Source: Purshia tridentata (Eukaryota; Streptophyta; Magnoliopsida; Rosales; Rosaceae). Taken from it: 64,000 nt of DNA. Made by a program: the position numbers and the translations under genes. The notes under the pieces are model-generated. The model was given only the letters and a program-made list of their open reading frames with translations. It ran no database searches and was not told the DNA's origin. Location: assembly GCA_003254885.1 (NCBI GenBank), contig QANT01008482.1, positions 36,343 to 100,342 of the forward strand, in the 5' to 3' direction. How positions within the stretch are numbered: position 1 is the stretch's first letter; the number at the start of each line of letters is the position of its first letter. Below are positions 11,806 through 23,508 of this stretch, piece by piece.

Positions 11806-13760
11806 AAAAATGCTTCAAAATCTTCCTCAGATAATGCAAATGAAACTGGTCAAGAGATGCTGCAAACATATATGATACAAGTTATAACTACCACATAAGT
11901 ATATATATATATATATATAAAAGCAACAATGAAGCAAAGAAATTGAAGGATTGCATGACAACATTAAATGAATAGTCCATAAACACCATCAAATAACAAG
12001 AACATGCATATTGGAGTGGCACGGCTTCACTGTTTCAGAGGATCCAAGCTACAAAAGAAAGCAAATCCTAAATACCTCTACAAGGAACAATGTTGAACAC
12101 TGGTTCCTCCTTCGAGTTTTGATGAGTTAGAGAAGCAAGGCTGTTCAGATCTGCCCAACTACCAAGCTCAAATGATGCAGACAAGAAAATTAAATATATA
12201 ACCGACTGAAGCATCCCGTTGAAGATGAATCATTTTTCAAAAGATAATTTCTGTAGCTATAAATTTCCTTTCCTGTAAAACCAATAAATGGTTTCCAGAT
12301 TTTAAGGCATAGCTTTAACAATCCCCAATCTACTCCAGTGGACCAAAACAAAGAACCTGACTACATAAATCCAAACCTCACCCACGGTATAGTCTGTATT
12401 CCACATATCCCAGTCATCACTTCCCAATCTAGTAGTTCAACAAGTCCCCACCAGACAGACGCTACAATCATCTTGAACCTCAGTAAGATTGGCAAGTGTT
12501 CCTCATTTCCCTGCAAAATTTGGGGTGAAGTTCATGCTAAACTTACTGTTACCCACCAACCCATATGAAATTTACCACCTTTATATAAGCTAATACCTCT
12601 CCCCCCGCCCCTTCTCTCTCTCTCTTCAATTATTCATAATAATGTTTTCTTTTTACTTATTACACTCACCTTTACTTAAAATACCTTGTACTTTCCGAAC
12701 CTTTTTGCTCCAATAATTCCATCGCATTCTCTTAAAGTCGGTCATTGAATAAATCGCACCCACCACAGCCTATCATTCTATCAATAAACGCTTAAACTTT
12801 AAACCCCATTGCTCTGAAATTATCCAAAACAAAACCAAGCCTCTTTCTTCTAAGTCACCAAGAAAATTCAGCAAAATCAATAAGATAATCAACTGGGTAT
12901 TTAATGCCGCATGTCCCGGCCAAAAAGAAAAGGATTCTTTTTTATTTCAACCTTACTAAATAGTAATAATCTTTATTTTACGTATTTGGGACTGGAACCA
13001 GACCCTATAAGAAATTGCTTTTAACCCACATGTCCAAAGTAAGTAGCTCAATAATTTTCAGGTACAAGACGAAGAAAAAGCATATTTTTTTGGAGGAAGA
13101 AGGGAAAAAAAGAGCATATTTTCTTTCCCAAATAAAGTCAGACCTCATATGGAAATATCGAGAAACTGTTGTTCTAAAAAACCAGAAGTTAAAAATTGCT
13201 TCGCCAGACTTAGAAATTTCGGCAACTTCGCTTCTAATAATTACCTCTTTTTCACCCCCAAAAAGATAAATCGAAATCGAAAGTCAGCAGAAGCAGAGCC
13301 ACCGCTGTTCACCATTTTCCCAAAGTTCCCAAATCCAGTTATACAGAATAGCAACAGAGGAAAAAGAGAGAAAGTGAACAAAAATCGGACAAAGATTACA
13401 TTTTTATAATGGAATTATAGAAATACAGGTACAGAGAAAAAATAAGAAAGTGGAAAAAGCGAAAATGATTGCAAGCTGAAGAGCTTACTGAGCTTACCTG
13501 GTGGTTTGTGGAAGCTTGCAGAGAAGCTTTTGGAGTATCAAACAAAAGCAGCATTTTCTGGCATACCCATTCCTTTCAACCTTTCTTCAAGGCCTTGCTT
13601 TGCTTTCATTGTAAAGACCAAAGAGACTTTGTACCACCTCCTGCGCGCACACACTTATATTGTGTTTGTGTGTATTTTAACTTTTGCTTTGCTTTTGGGC
13701 CCTTGGCAGCTTTCTACTTTTGTAGACCCTCCCCCGTAAACCCAACCATCAAAAGCGACA
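11806..13760 (-). other. SPL leader: 5' UTR exons and introns
   Basis: Upstream of the start codon the minus strand shows plausible non-coding exons. One ends at about 13498 with donor CAG|GTAAGC, a second ends at 12076 with GAG|GTATTT, and the coding exon has acceptor TTTGCAG at 11860, leaving 11859-11806 as leader. A (TA)n run near 11903-11920 lies in the last leader intron. No protein gene of its own is supported here. Transcript start is probably near 13.6-13.75 kb. Confidence 0.55.
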
Positions 13761-14883
13761 AATCGTGACTGGCCGGTCCAACCGGAATCCACCCGGTTTC
13801 ATCGTATCAGAAAAAGCATTCAATTTTATGATTCCATAGTTTTCAGATGAATAATAAATTTTTGCCGATGTGAGGGACACCGGACACTGTATAATCAATC
13901 GCATGATTGAATTTATAACACTCATTTTATTTAATACTATTATAGGTTTTAAATTTTAATTTCAAATAATGTGTCTTTATAAATGTTAATTAGTTAATAT
14001 TTTATTTATTAAGAAATAAATAAGTCTTAAAATAAGTCATGTATAAATTAATGTAACACTCTTAAATAATTTGTTATAATAAAAATTTGTGTTAAATAAA
14101 TTCATTCACAAAATGTTTATGTTATGCGCAGTTGTAGCGAATAATTATACAAAATCAATATGATGACACACAACATAGTTTAATTGTCTTACCAAAATTA
14201 TGGTTTAATTTCCTTACCAAAATTTTTATCTTTTTGCATAAGTGACTACAATGTATCTTGGTCAGCCGAATCTACCATTACATTTTCCATTCTATTTTAT
14301 TAGTATTATTATCTTATTTCGTAGAGAAAAATAAAATTCACCTTCTCAAAGCTATACTTTTTTGTGTGGCTGAGGTGTCATGTGAAAATTTTGTTAATTT
14401 AAATAAGTAAAAAATGTAATGTGGTCTGTTTGTTTAACCGGGAATTTTGGTTTGTTTAAGGAAAGTAAACTTAGGAATGTGTCTTGTATCACCAACTTGT
14501 CCTAGTTGACATTTTGATACTCTAAATCTAAACAAAAAACTTGGAGGGGTCCCGATGTTAGGATTAATTATAATTAAAGATACATAAAATCAACATGGGA
14601 TGTGATTGAAGGAATATAAATAACTTATTCCTTGGACAAAGAGAGTGACTGAGTTGGTGTTTGTTTTTTGTTAATTGGGAAAAACCAACTTGTGTGTTTA
14701 ATTAAACAAATAGTTCGTGTGGATTGAGGTTGCAAATGGGAACAATTATATTAATTAACCAGAAAACATAATAAAATCCAGTTTCAAGATCTCATGCTGA
14801 GAGGGTCCACGTGAACACGTTCACAAATTGCTCATTAATTACTACCATTCCTTTTCAATTTTCATTTACTAATTCATTGTTTT

Positions 14884-14930
14884 AAATTAAAAATCTGATT
14901 TGTGGCCAAAATTAAAAATTAAAAATCTGA
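14884..14930 (+). repeat. Tiny insertion with 15-bp target duplication
   Basis: AAATTAAAAATCTGA at 14884-14898 is repeated at 14916-14930. The insert between is TTTGTGGCCAAAATTAA. The left junction is TTTT|AAATT. The head TTTGTGGCCAAAA resembles the inserts at 1383 (GTAGCC plus A-run) and 3053 (minus strand TTTGGCC plus A-run). Confidence 0.7.
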
Positions 14931-15038
14931 AAGCAACGGTCAGCCGCATTATTATATTATTAGCATTATTATAGGCATAGAATGGCAGGTTATTGGCTAT
15001 TATTAGCCTATTACTTCATTATTATTTTCAGGAGGGAG

Positions 15039-15122
15039 AAGATTATTATATAAACTAATTAACTAAAAAAAAGATTATTATATAACTTTTTTTTTACTAA
15101 AATAAAAAAAGTTATTATATAA
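15039..15122. repeat. Two successive tiny insertions at one site
   Basis: AAGATTATTATATAA occurs at 15039-15053 and 15071-15085, and a diverged third copy, GTTATTATATAA, at 15111-15122. The first spacer ends in an A-run (plus orientation). The second starts with a T-run (CTTTTTTTTTTACTAAAATAAAAAA). Two independent insertions into the same short target, or into a fresh duplication, would explain the three copies. Confidence 0.55.
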
Positions 15123-15671
15123 ATTGTGTGGTCCTGAATCCAGGTATGTGTGCAGGTGAACACCAAGTTGTTGGCTGAATTCAGTTGGTTTTATTAGTAC
15201 TACTACTCCCTACAGATTGGGACATGATCAGTTGCTCACTAGAAGCAACAAGTAATAATATGGTCTTACAATATAATAACAATTAGGATTTGTATCATTA
15301 ATTTTCATTGAAGATTATAAGTCATTGTACCACAGTTACTACTGTGGCTCAATCGGTCAAATTCTTGATGTTTAAAATATGTATGAAACAACCTGTCCAC
15401 CTACCCTTGTCCCAACTTGTTTGTTTTGTTTTTCTTTTATTTGTTTTTTTATAATTTGCTGGTATGATGATGCTTTCATTAATAATTGTTTGCAATAAAT
15501 ATTATATATCAGATCTCAATAATGGTCATCTCATACGGCATAGTTACCTTGGATGATACATATAGTCTTTCAATAATTTGAAATTATGTATGTAAAAGTG
15601 CAAACAACCCATGCATGTTATTAATTTGGAGTAGTAGCAGGTGTATAGTTTTGGATTATTAAGTGTGGAGC

Positions 15672-17883
15672 TTAATTGCTTGCCTTCATCTTTTCTATCA
15701 GGGTCTCTTTGATCAACCTCCTCATAATTTTGCCAGAGGGTGATTTAGGGATGCTGTCCACGAAGTGCACCACTCTCACTTTCTTGTATTGTGCAACATT
15801 TGAAGCCACAAACTTTATCATTTCTTCTTCACTCTCTTTTGCACCAGCTGCCATCACAACACATGCCGCTGGAATCTCCCCAGCCTCCTCATCTGCCAGT
15901 CTGAAATCACAAGAAACCTTAGTTCCTTACATATATACACTTTTTATATAAAATATATATGTTTTTTGTGTCTATCTTTCTCATCACGTGCTAACGAGAG
16001 AAAACAGACATATAATATGTATACACCGTGATGAGTAAGTTTTACTCTACTTACGGGACTACTGCTACATCTTCAACTGAAGGATGAGTCAGAAGGATGG
16101 CCTCAAGTTCAGCTGGAGCTACCTTCACACAACAGGGAAGATAACTTTATTAAGCAATTATATTGGAATGTGATCGAATTAGTCTAATTCTTGACCACTC
16201 AGCAGAAGATCTTCTACGTGCTTGATATTGTGTCAGTGAAAATTTAATTCAGGATCATAAGAGAACTCTATCTTACTTGGAAACCTTTGTACTTGATTAA
16301 TTCCTTGATCCGATCTACAATGAAGACATTGTCATCATCATCAATGTAACCAATGTCACCAGTGTGAAGCCATCCATTCTCGTCAATGGTCCGCGCAGTC
16401 TCTTCCTCATTGTTGTAGTAACCTGAAAAGTTTGTGACATGATTAAGCATATGGTATGATATGATTAAAATCATTAAATTTGATGCAATATTGAATCTCT
16501 CTCCTTTACCTTTCATTGTACATTGACTTAACACACAAACTTCACCATGAGTGTTTCTGGGTAGTGATCGACCAGTGTCAGGGTCAATGAATTTAACTTG
16601 CATATTCGGAAGAATGAACCCAACTGAGTTTTTCTTTGCTTTGACACCTAGTTCTGCATGAGTGAGTGTGATGCAGCTATGTTCTGTCAGTCCATATGCC
16701 TACAAGTAAAAACCAACTATTTAGAACAAACACATTTTCTGTTACACACTGTTTGTAAAAAGAAGGCTGTTTACAATGTGTCACCTCTTGGACTTGGACA
16801 CCAGGGAATTTGTTTTCAAAAGCACTGAGGAGGTCTGGTGCAAGTGGAGCTGCTGCAGTCATAACAGCCTGGAGTTTGAGCTTGCTAAGATCAAATTCAT
16901 CCACTATTGGATTCTTAACCAAGTTCAAAATGATTGGTGGCACAATGGGCGCAAATGTGACCTCTTGTGAGATCAACGCATTCAGAAAGGTCCGGAGTTC
17001 GAATCTCCCCATCACCACTACTTTTCCCTTGTTTCTAAGCGTGGCGCAACATATTCCAGTGATCCCATAGATGTGAAAGAATGGAATTAGTCCTAGTACA
17101 GTGACTTTACCCACCATTTCCGGGGTTACTCCGAAGAGTGTGGAGCAGAGGTTAGCCACAAGGTTTCGGTGAGTCAGCATTACACCCTTGGACAGTCCTG
17201 TTGTGCCTGATGAGAAGGGAAGGGCACATAGATCACTCTGCTGGACTTGCTCATTATTTATTTTATTGCCTGCACGGTCACCTGCTTCAAGCAGATTGTT
17301 CCAATTCATTGCACCTTCAATAAGTTCTTCACCAAGCACAATTACTGGTACCCCAAAATCTTTTACCTGCTCACCTCAACACAAAGGCTTAGAAATTAGA
17401 ATTTGATGCACTATAATTAATATGTTTATTATTACTGTGGCTCTGATCTGACACCATTACCTTTTCATAGCTTGCAACATTTGTTACTATTAACTTGGCA
17501 TCAGCAGCCTCCACCTGCTTCTTGATTTCGGATTCATGCCCCGATGGATTGGCTCCCGAAAACACACCTCCAGCAGCCATTATTCCCAAAGCAACTATGG
17601 CATACTCAGCCACATTTGGGAGAACAACAACCACCACTTGCCCCTTTCTAAGGCCAAGAGACCTCAAGGCCTTAGCAAACCTCCTGGTGTTTCTAACCAC
17701 CTCACCATAAGTAATTTTTTTTCCGGTCACAGCCTCCACAAATGCAACATTGTCAGCATATAACTCTGCATCTTTGAGCACAAATTCTGGCAGTGTGAGA
17801 TCGTCAGGTACTTGGACAGCTGGTCTTCGGCTTCGGAAAATATGTTCCTCATCTTGGGATGAACTCTGCACAAAAGTTCCCAT
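15672..17883 (-). CDS. ACOS5: Acyl-CoA synthetase ACOS5 / 4-coumarate-CoA ligase-like 1
   Basis: Six exons (17883-17461, 17366-16785, 16699-16510, 16422-16277, 16122-16055, 15900-15672) join in phase to 545 codons, the usual size of the family. ANL-superfamily motifs are clear: the P-loop [10 protein letters not shown] near residues 192-201, an adenylation segment YGLTEH at the start of exon 3, TGDIGYID and [13 protein letters not shown] in exon 4, and the C-terminal catalytic lysine in SPSGKIMRR. Similarity along the whole length is closer to Arabidopsis At1g62940 (ACOS5) than to true 4CL. ACOS5 activates medium-chain, hydroxylated fatty acids in the tapetum for sporopollenin in the pollen wall. 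The C-terminus (Lys-Ala-Ser-Asn) lacks a peroxisomal SKL signal, as expected. The substrate is inferred, not visible. The GE(I/L)C(I/V)R box reads GEVCVL, with Leu for Arg, possibly clade-specific. Confidence 0.92.
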
Positions 17884-19357
17884 ACTGGAAATGTGGATGG
17901 GGCTAAGAAGTGAGGGTGAGAATAATTGCCATGGGATTGTTGGCTTTAAAGGAGGAGAAGATGGGATTATGGAGTTAAAGAAGAAGAAAATGTTGTTAAG
18001 AAACAAGTGAGGGTGGGATTTGACATGGGCTTTGGTTGGTGAGAACTTGTTAGCTCATGTCTCTGTCACAAGCTAAACATTTTCATTCTAAAATTAGCTT
18101 CCAAGTTGTTCAACTTCAGGGCAATGCTGTTGGCACGTGAAACAAAGAACGCTTTGTTCTGTATGTGTACTCTGGAATTCTATATTTTGAGATTCGTCTA
18201 ATGTAGTTGATGTAATATGGGATGTGAGAAATGCTCTTTTCTTATACTTCTCTGTTTGTTTTCACTGGCCAAATAAAGTGCTAGTGTTTCCATTTTCTAC
18301 CATGTTACTTCTCAGTGGTTGAAGATCGAATTGGACGGTTTTCAAGCACAATAGGTGAAGAGATCTTGAGTTGCCAAACAAAAAGTATTTGGAGAAAAAA
18401 AAAAAAAAAAGACATGAGTTGCAATTCTTAGATAGTTTAATGAACGTAGATATTCTTTACTTGTCCAATTGATGCAAAATTCTAACAGGTGCATACAAAA
18501 CCTCACTTTCCACTAACCCCTCAAATTTGTTGGATTTGGATATGTATCTACCAAGGGAGGTTAAACTTGGCAATGAATGAATGTCTTGCTTTCTTTAGGA
18601 GGCGTGTTTAGTAACTTTAGTTGGGTCATGGATTTTTAGGTACAATCTAGTGTCTTGTGTTCATTTATAGCATGGATTGTAGGATCTTTGGGATTGTTAC
18701 TTGAGGAAATATAAAAAAGGAGTTATGTGAGGTTCGAAAATCACCTAAAAGGGTTGAGACCAAGGAGTTGTAGAGTGAGAATTGGTGTACAGGATGGATT
18801 TGTATGCTTTCCTGTAATTATTTATTGTGCGTTATTTTATTTTTTTATCTTTCTATCAAGATAAATTTAGAGTATTATTTTGCTCAAGGTGATGTTGAGC
18901 AAAATATTTCTCAAAAACTTGTATGAAAAAAATGACCACTCTTTTATAATTAATGATTACAATTAATGATTACATGACTAGCATTTAAGGATATGCTACA
19001 AGAAAATAGATATATGTAAGTTTTTCCTTTCCATCATTATTATTTGCTGTGATTAGTCAATTATTTTGTGAATAGGGTTGACAACTAGATCGTGTATGTA
19101 CTCTTTGAGTTGTAGCTTTAGGAACTGGTTTGGGCCATCTCGCAGATCGAGTATTAGTCAACAAGTGGACTTTCACAACGAGAGCGACACAGTCAAAGGG
19201 AGAAACAAAATATAAAAATCATATAAATGACAAGGGTTATCTTGTTGTATGCATCTGGTACTAATTTTGGGATATTATAGTGGATCTTATTTGGTATAGA
19301 ATTTTGAAGTTGAATAGAGGAGAAGATAAGAAGTTAGCAATATATTGTATCCTGATA
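17884..19357. other. Spacer: ACOS5 promoter and pseudokinase upstream region
   Basis: No supported gene. The region just above 17883 should hold the ACOS5 promoter. A poly-A run lies at 18394-18410 and a small direct repeat (AATTAATGATTAC, twice) near 18948-18974. Confidence 0.55.
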
Positions 19358-20686
19358 ATGGATTCTGCAGCAAACCTTATAGCGTTTACATTTGAGGACT
19401 TGAAGGCATCCACCAACGATTTCAACAAGAACAACCTGATTGGACTTACCCAGTTTGGCAAATTATATAGAGGACAGATTAAGCAAGGACTTGTTGGAAC
19501 AGAAGCTCGGCAAGTTACTGTGAAAATATGGGATCAAAAATCAGGATGCATATCATTCATGCATGATGACTTTCTGATGCTTAAGGTAACTTGTAAAACA
19601 CTAAAACCTCTCTCTCTCTCTCATCAAGGTTTAGCCAATTGGTGGGTTTGATTTGGATTGCAGGAAGAAGTTCAGTTTCTAACACACCCAACTACAAATG
19701 GTCACCCCAACTTAGTGAAATTGATTGGTTATTGCTGTGAAAAGGAAGTGAAGGGTGTTGTCTATGACCTCAAGCCATGGGACACTCTGCATAATCTGAC
19801 CCTGAAAGGTACATATATTCTGTTTATGATTTGAAGCTTCAATTTCTTGTAGGCTATAGTATTTGCTATCTAATTGCTTAATACAACTCATGCATACAGA
19901 TTATCTCAACTGGGTTCAGAGAATCAATGTACTTCTCCAATTTGCACGCCTCCTTGAATTTCTACACAGCAAGGACAGGCCATACCTAGTCCTCAATATT
20001 AATGCATCTCATATAATGCTGGATTGGGTTTGTACCTAATGCCTTTGTTTTCATCTCTCTGCCCCCTGACTTGGTCTTACTAATTTGACTTTCTTTTTCA
20101 GGATTGCAAGCCAAAATTATCTGATTTTGGACTCATTAGTGGAGGAATCATTGGTGAAATGACTACACCAAAAAAGCAGATACCAAATCCCATTGGCTTT
20201 GTTGATCCATTTTTTGTCGCAAAAGGTCTTTTTTATTCTCAAAAGCCCACTTACTTGTCTATTTTGCAAGTAAAACTTTCATGTGACATAATTCATTCAT
20301 TTTCAGGAGGCAATTATTGGCATACAAGCTGCGACGTATTTTCATTTGGTGTGATTCTCTTAGGACTAATAACCAAGAGAGTTTTTGAGGCAGAGAGTTT
20401 GGAAAATCCCCAGTTGGGCCTAGATGGTCTGGTACAGTATTGGGCCAAGAAGGAATACAGGCCCAACTTCTCTCTTGTTCACAAAACTCTACAGGAAGAT
20501 TGGGGTTACCTTGGTGAAGATGGTATTGCAATTACAGAGCTGGGAATGCAATGCATCGAATTTTTCCCCAAAAACCGACCCACAATGAAGAATGTTGTGG
20601 AGCGTCTTCAAAGTTTGCTGGTTTTTCAACGGCTTGCTGATTCCAGGCCCAACAAAAGGGAAAAGACATTTCATGGCTGCAAATGA
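19358..20686 (+). CDS. Receptor-like cytoplasmic kinase homologue, probable pseudokinase
   Basis: Five exons (19358-19585, 19664-19808, 19900-20027, 20102-20225, 20307-20686) join in phase to 334 codons and make a near-complete protein-kinase fold with no transmembrane segment. The N-lobe starts with FTFEDLKASTNDF, as in RLCK and RLK proteins. The ATP lysine is kept (VTVK, residue 56), but the glycine loop is degraded (IGLTQFGKLYRG). The catalytic loop, normally HRDxKxxN, reads LVLNINASH (residues 154-162), so the catalytic Asp, the Lys and the metal-binding Asn are all replaced. DFG is present (175-177). It should bind nucleotide at best and act as a scaffold or decoy, as known for ZED1/ZRK proteins; that role is inference. 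All exons are open and spliceable, so it looks like a maintained gene. An upstream coding exon cannot be excluded. Confidence 0.8.
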
Positions 20687-23508
20687 ATGAAGCATTGGGA
20701 GGCACTACAAACACCCATATAGCTCGTAACCTGCCTTCTCTTTTTCTTTATCCAATTTTAATATTTTATGTTTAGTTAAAACTTAAAATTTATGTTTATC
20801 TAAGCTTAATCAATTATTCAGTACACATGTAGTTTTTTTATTTTTGTATTTTAACAATAAACCGGCCCAACACAGAACCAGTTAAAGAAGGTGGGAATTG
20901 GAATGAGCTACTCGGCGACAATTAATATAGAAACAAAAGCAAAGCTTGAAGATTCAAAAAAGCAATCAGAATTGACACAATCACACGCACAAACACACGG
21001 AGTAAAGTAAAGCAATGGAATGAATGCACACGTAAAAGAAGGGAATTGATGATGATAATGATAATGAGGCATAAATTAATAATACATTTGATTTATTTAT
21101 AAATTATACCCACCACCAAATGCACCAAATGACTAAAAACTTGGCTTCCCTAGACACGTGAAATGATTACCCACCGCATTCTCATCAGTCATCCCCTTGG
21201 TTTTGACAAACCTAATCATTAAATCTATAACCTTCCCTCTTACCTTAACTTTACCTCTCTCTTTCTCATCATTATTCATCACTTCTTCCCTTACCAAATC
21301 CTCCACCTCTCTATTTCAAATTACTTTCCATACCATTTTCAACTTTTCTTTTCTTCCTATACCTACTCTTTCTCACCATCCATTCAAATTTTAATCATAT
21401 TTCACATAAATTACATTAGAAATTGGATCTAAATTACATGTACACAAATGAAAGAGATATGAGTGTTGATATTGCGGTATATGATGACCTTAGGAGGTAC
21501 AAGGCAACACACAAATGTGCTTATGTTTTGGTATAAATGTACTTTTAACTGAAGATAAATATTTCCCAATTAACATATGATATATGATCATAAAAGGTAC
21601 TTGTCGCTTCTATTTTTGGCTTTCTGTATGTTCCTTTACAGTTAAATTAAGCTGAATCATCTTAGGCACCAAACCCCCAAGCCTCCACCCACAAGATCTG
21701 GTGGCCTATATACATTATGTTATTATAGGAATACAACTCACACAAGTTTCAAGTGCTGCGTTGAAGTTGAAGCAACATTGTAACTACATAAGCATCATTT
21801 GGTGCATGACTTTGGGGTTGGGGGGTGTGGGAAGTAATGGGCAGGCAATCGAAGTGGCGTATATGACATTTGTAACCATCCATTAGGTAAAGAAAAGTGC
21901 TACAAGTCTACAAGACAGAAACTCTCAGATAAGTGTATGGTTGATGTGGAAATAGAATGCTACCAAATTATTGATGCTCAATTCTTAAGGAACTTGTAAA
22001 CGAATTTTTGTTTTCTATGATGTGAGAAAAAGAAAAGAAAAAGGAAAAACACCCAGTCACTTATTAGTCAGTCACTTCATGATCATCATCACTGTATTTG
22101 GCAGTGGGCAAGCCAAAGAGGTTTCGTGTATTGCTTGGATGAGTATTTGGCAATTTGCTTAGAAAAATGAAATGTATGATGACTTAAGACAAGGTTGCTG
22201 CTATCACTCATTTCACTTGTAGCAGAGGAATGTATGCGATTCCTTCATTCTTTATCTTTACAAGTTTTTAGTGGCAAGTACCATCATTAAATTCTATTTT
22301 TGGGTTTTATTTACATATGAAAGAATACTCATTTCAAGTTTGCTTTTCAAAACCAATGTTATCATTCAAGTTGTACCACCAAACCTAAATAATGTCTTTA
22401 CCAAATTTTGTATTTGACCTATTTAAGTAGAGTGATTATCTCACATTGTATTTGACCTATGTAAAAGACCCTCTCCAATATTAAGAGATTAGTTTTTTTT
22501 TGTTGCTATAATGCTTAAATCAAAACTGGTGTAACCCAACTTAAGATGAACCACATAATTGTTTATGTAATTGTACATGGGTGTGGAATAGTATAATAAA
22601 AAAAAGGTACTGATAAAAGAAAATTGAAAGAAAAAGAAAAGAAAAGAAGGAACAGAAGAATAATAATAGTAAGTACTTGGGGGTACTTAGGGCACTCATA
22701 GCAAATGATGAGAGAGTGAAAAAAGGAATCAAAGGAGTAGGCACTTCCGTAAATCTAACCAACAAAAATATCATAAAATGAGAAAAGTGCTGCTGGCTAG
22801 GACAATCATGCCGTGTGCGTGGAACAAGGACAAGAAAGAAAGTGCCTCCACAGATCTAACCACAGCCGTTGATCTTCTAAAAGTTACCATAAGCTCTCCT
22901 CCTTCCTTCCCTGGTATTCTTCACCATTTTCAAGTTATAACCTCGCGTTCACACACGTGGACTGGAAAACCACCCTTTTATTGAACAAAGTTTTTATTTT
23001 TAATTTTTTAGTGTTTAATAAATAAATACTATATAAATTGTTACCTACATACAGTTATATAAAATTATAGTGCAAAAAAGGTAATAAGTGCAGTTTATAA
23101 GTATATATTCTTAAGCCTTTTAATTGCAAAAAGAATTATAAATTATTAAATTAGGTTTCAAACTCTAGCATGGCATACCCAGTTGGAGGAAATGAACAAT
23201 GGGCGCGGGCAGGGCAAGGTCAAGGTCGGAAAATTAAGAGATTTTTATTTTTCCTGTAATTATCAAGGGGAGTGAAAATAATGAGCGTGTACAAGCTAAT
23301 GGCGTGGGCCTGCTAACGTGGCAAAAGGAGAGTGGGCAATGTAATTAGAGTGAGAAACACAGAGAGAGAGGCGCAAGAGTAGAGGTTGGGGTTGGGTTGG
23401 TTTGGGGGGCTCTGGTCTGAGTGGCGATGTTATTTAGTTTTGAAAATAAATTATGGGTTTGGTTTAATTTTGGTTTTGGGACATTGGGTCGGTAATTGCG
23501 AGAGGGGC
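20687..23508. other. Spacer and LCR promoter/leader
   Basis: I found no supported gene in this 2.8-kb stretch. It is AT-rich, with low-complexity patches and a (GA)n run near 23352-23367. The last 150 bases are G-rich and probably form the leader of the F-box gene starting at 23509. Confidence 0.55.

Larger units (their letters stand above)
13761..15671. other. AT-rich spacer between SPL promoter and ACOS5
   Basis: No supported gene. The stretch has very high AT content, and holds tiny duplicated insertions at 14884-14930 and 15039-15122 and a minor tandem repeat near 14178-14225. It should include the SPL promoter at its left end and the 3' UTR of the acyl-CoA synthetase at its right end. 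Confidence 0.6.

Noticed and set aside
13015-13768. Several 80-100 codon open frames upstream of SPL
   Set aside because: They are low-complexity and lie in the SPL leader and promoter. None has codon structure or a family resemblance.
15340-15400. Word GTGGCTCAATCGGTCAA, resembling a SINE A-box
   Set aside because: I found no B-box at the right distance, no A-tail and no flanking duplication.
16990-17012. AGTTCGAATCT, resembling a tRNA T-loop
   Set aside because: It is inside an ACOS5 coding exon and no acceptor or anticodon arms can be drawn around it.
15672-17883. Annotation as a true 4-coumarate-CoA ligase
   Set aside because: The full-length similarity follows the ACOS5/4CL-like 1 clade, and the typical 4CL box sequence is not kept.
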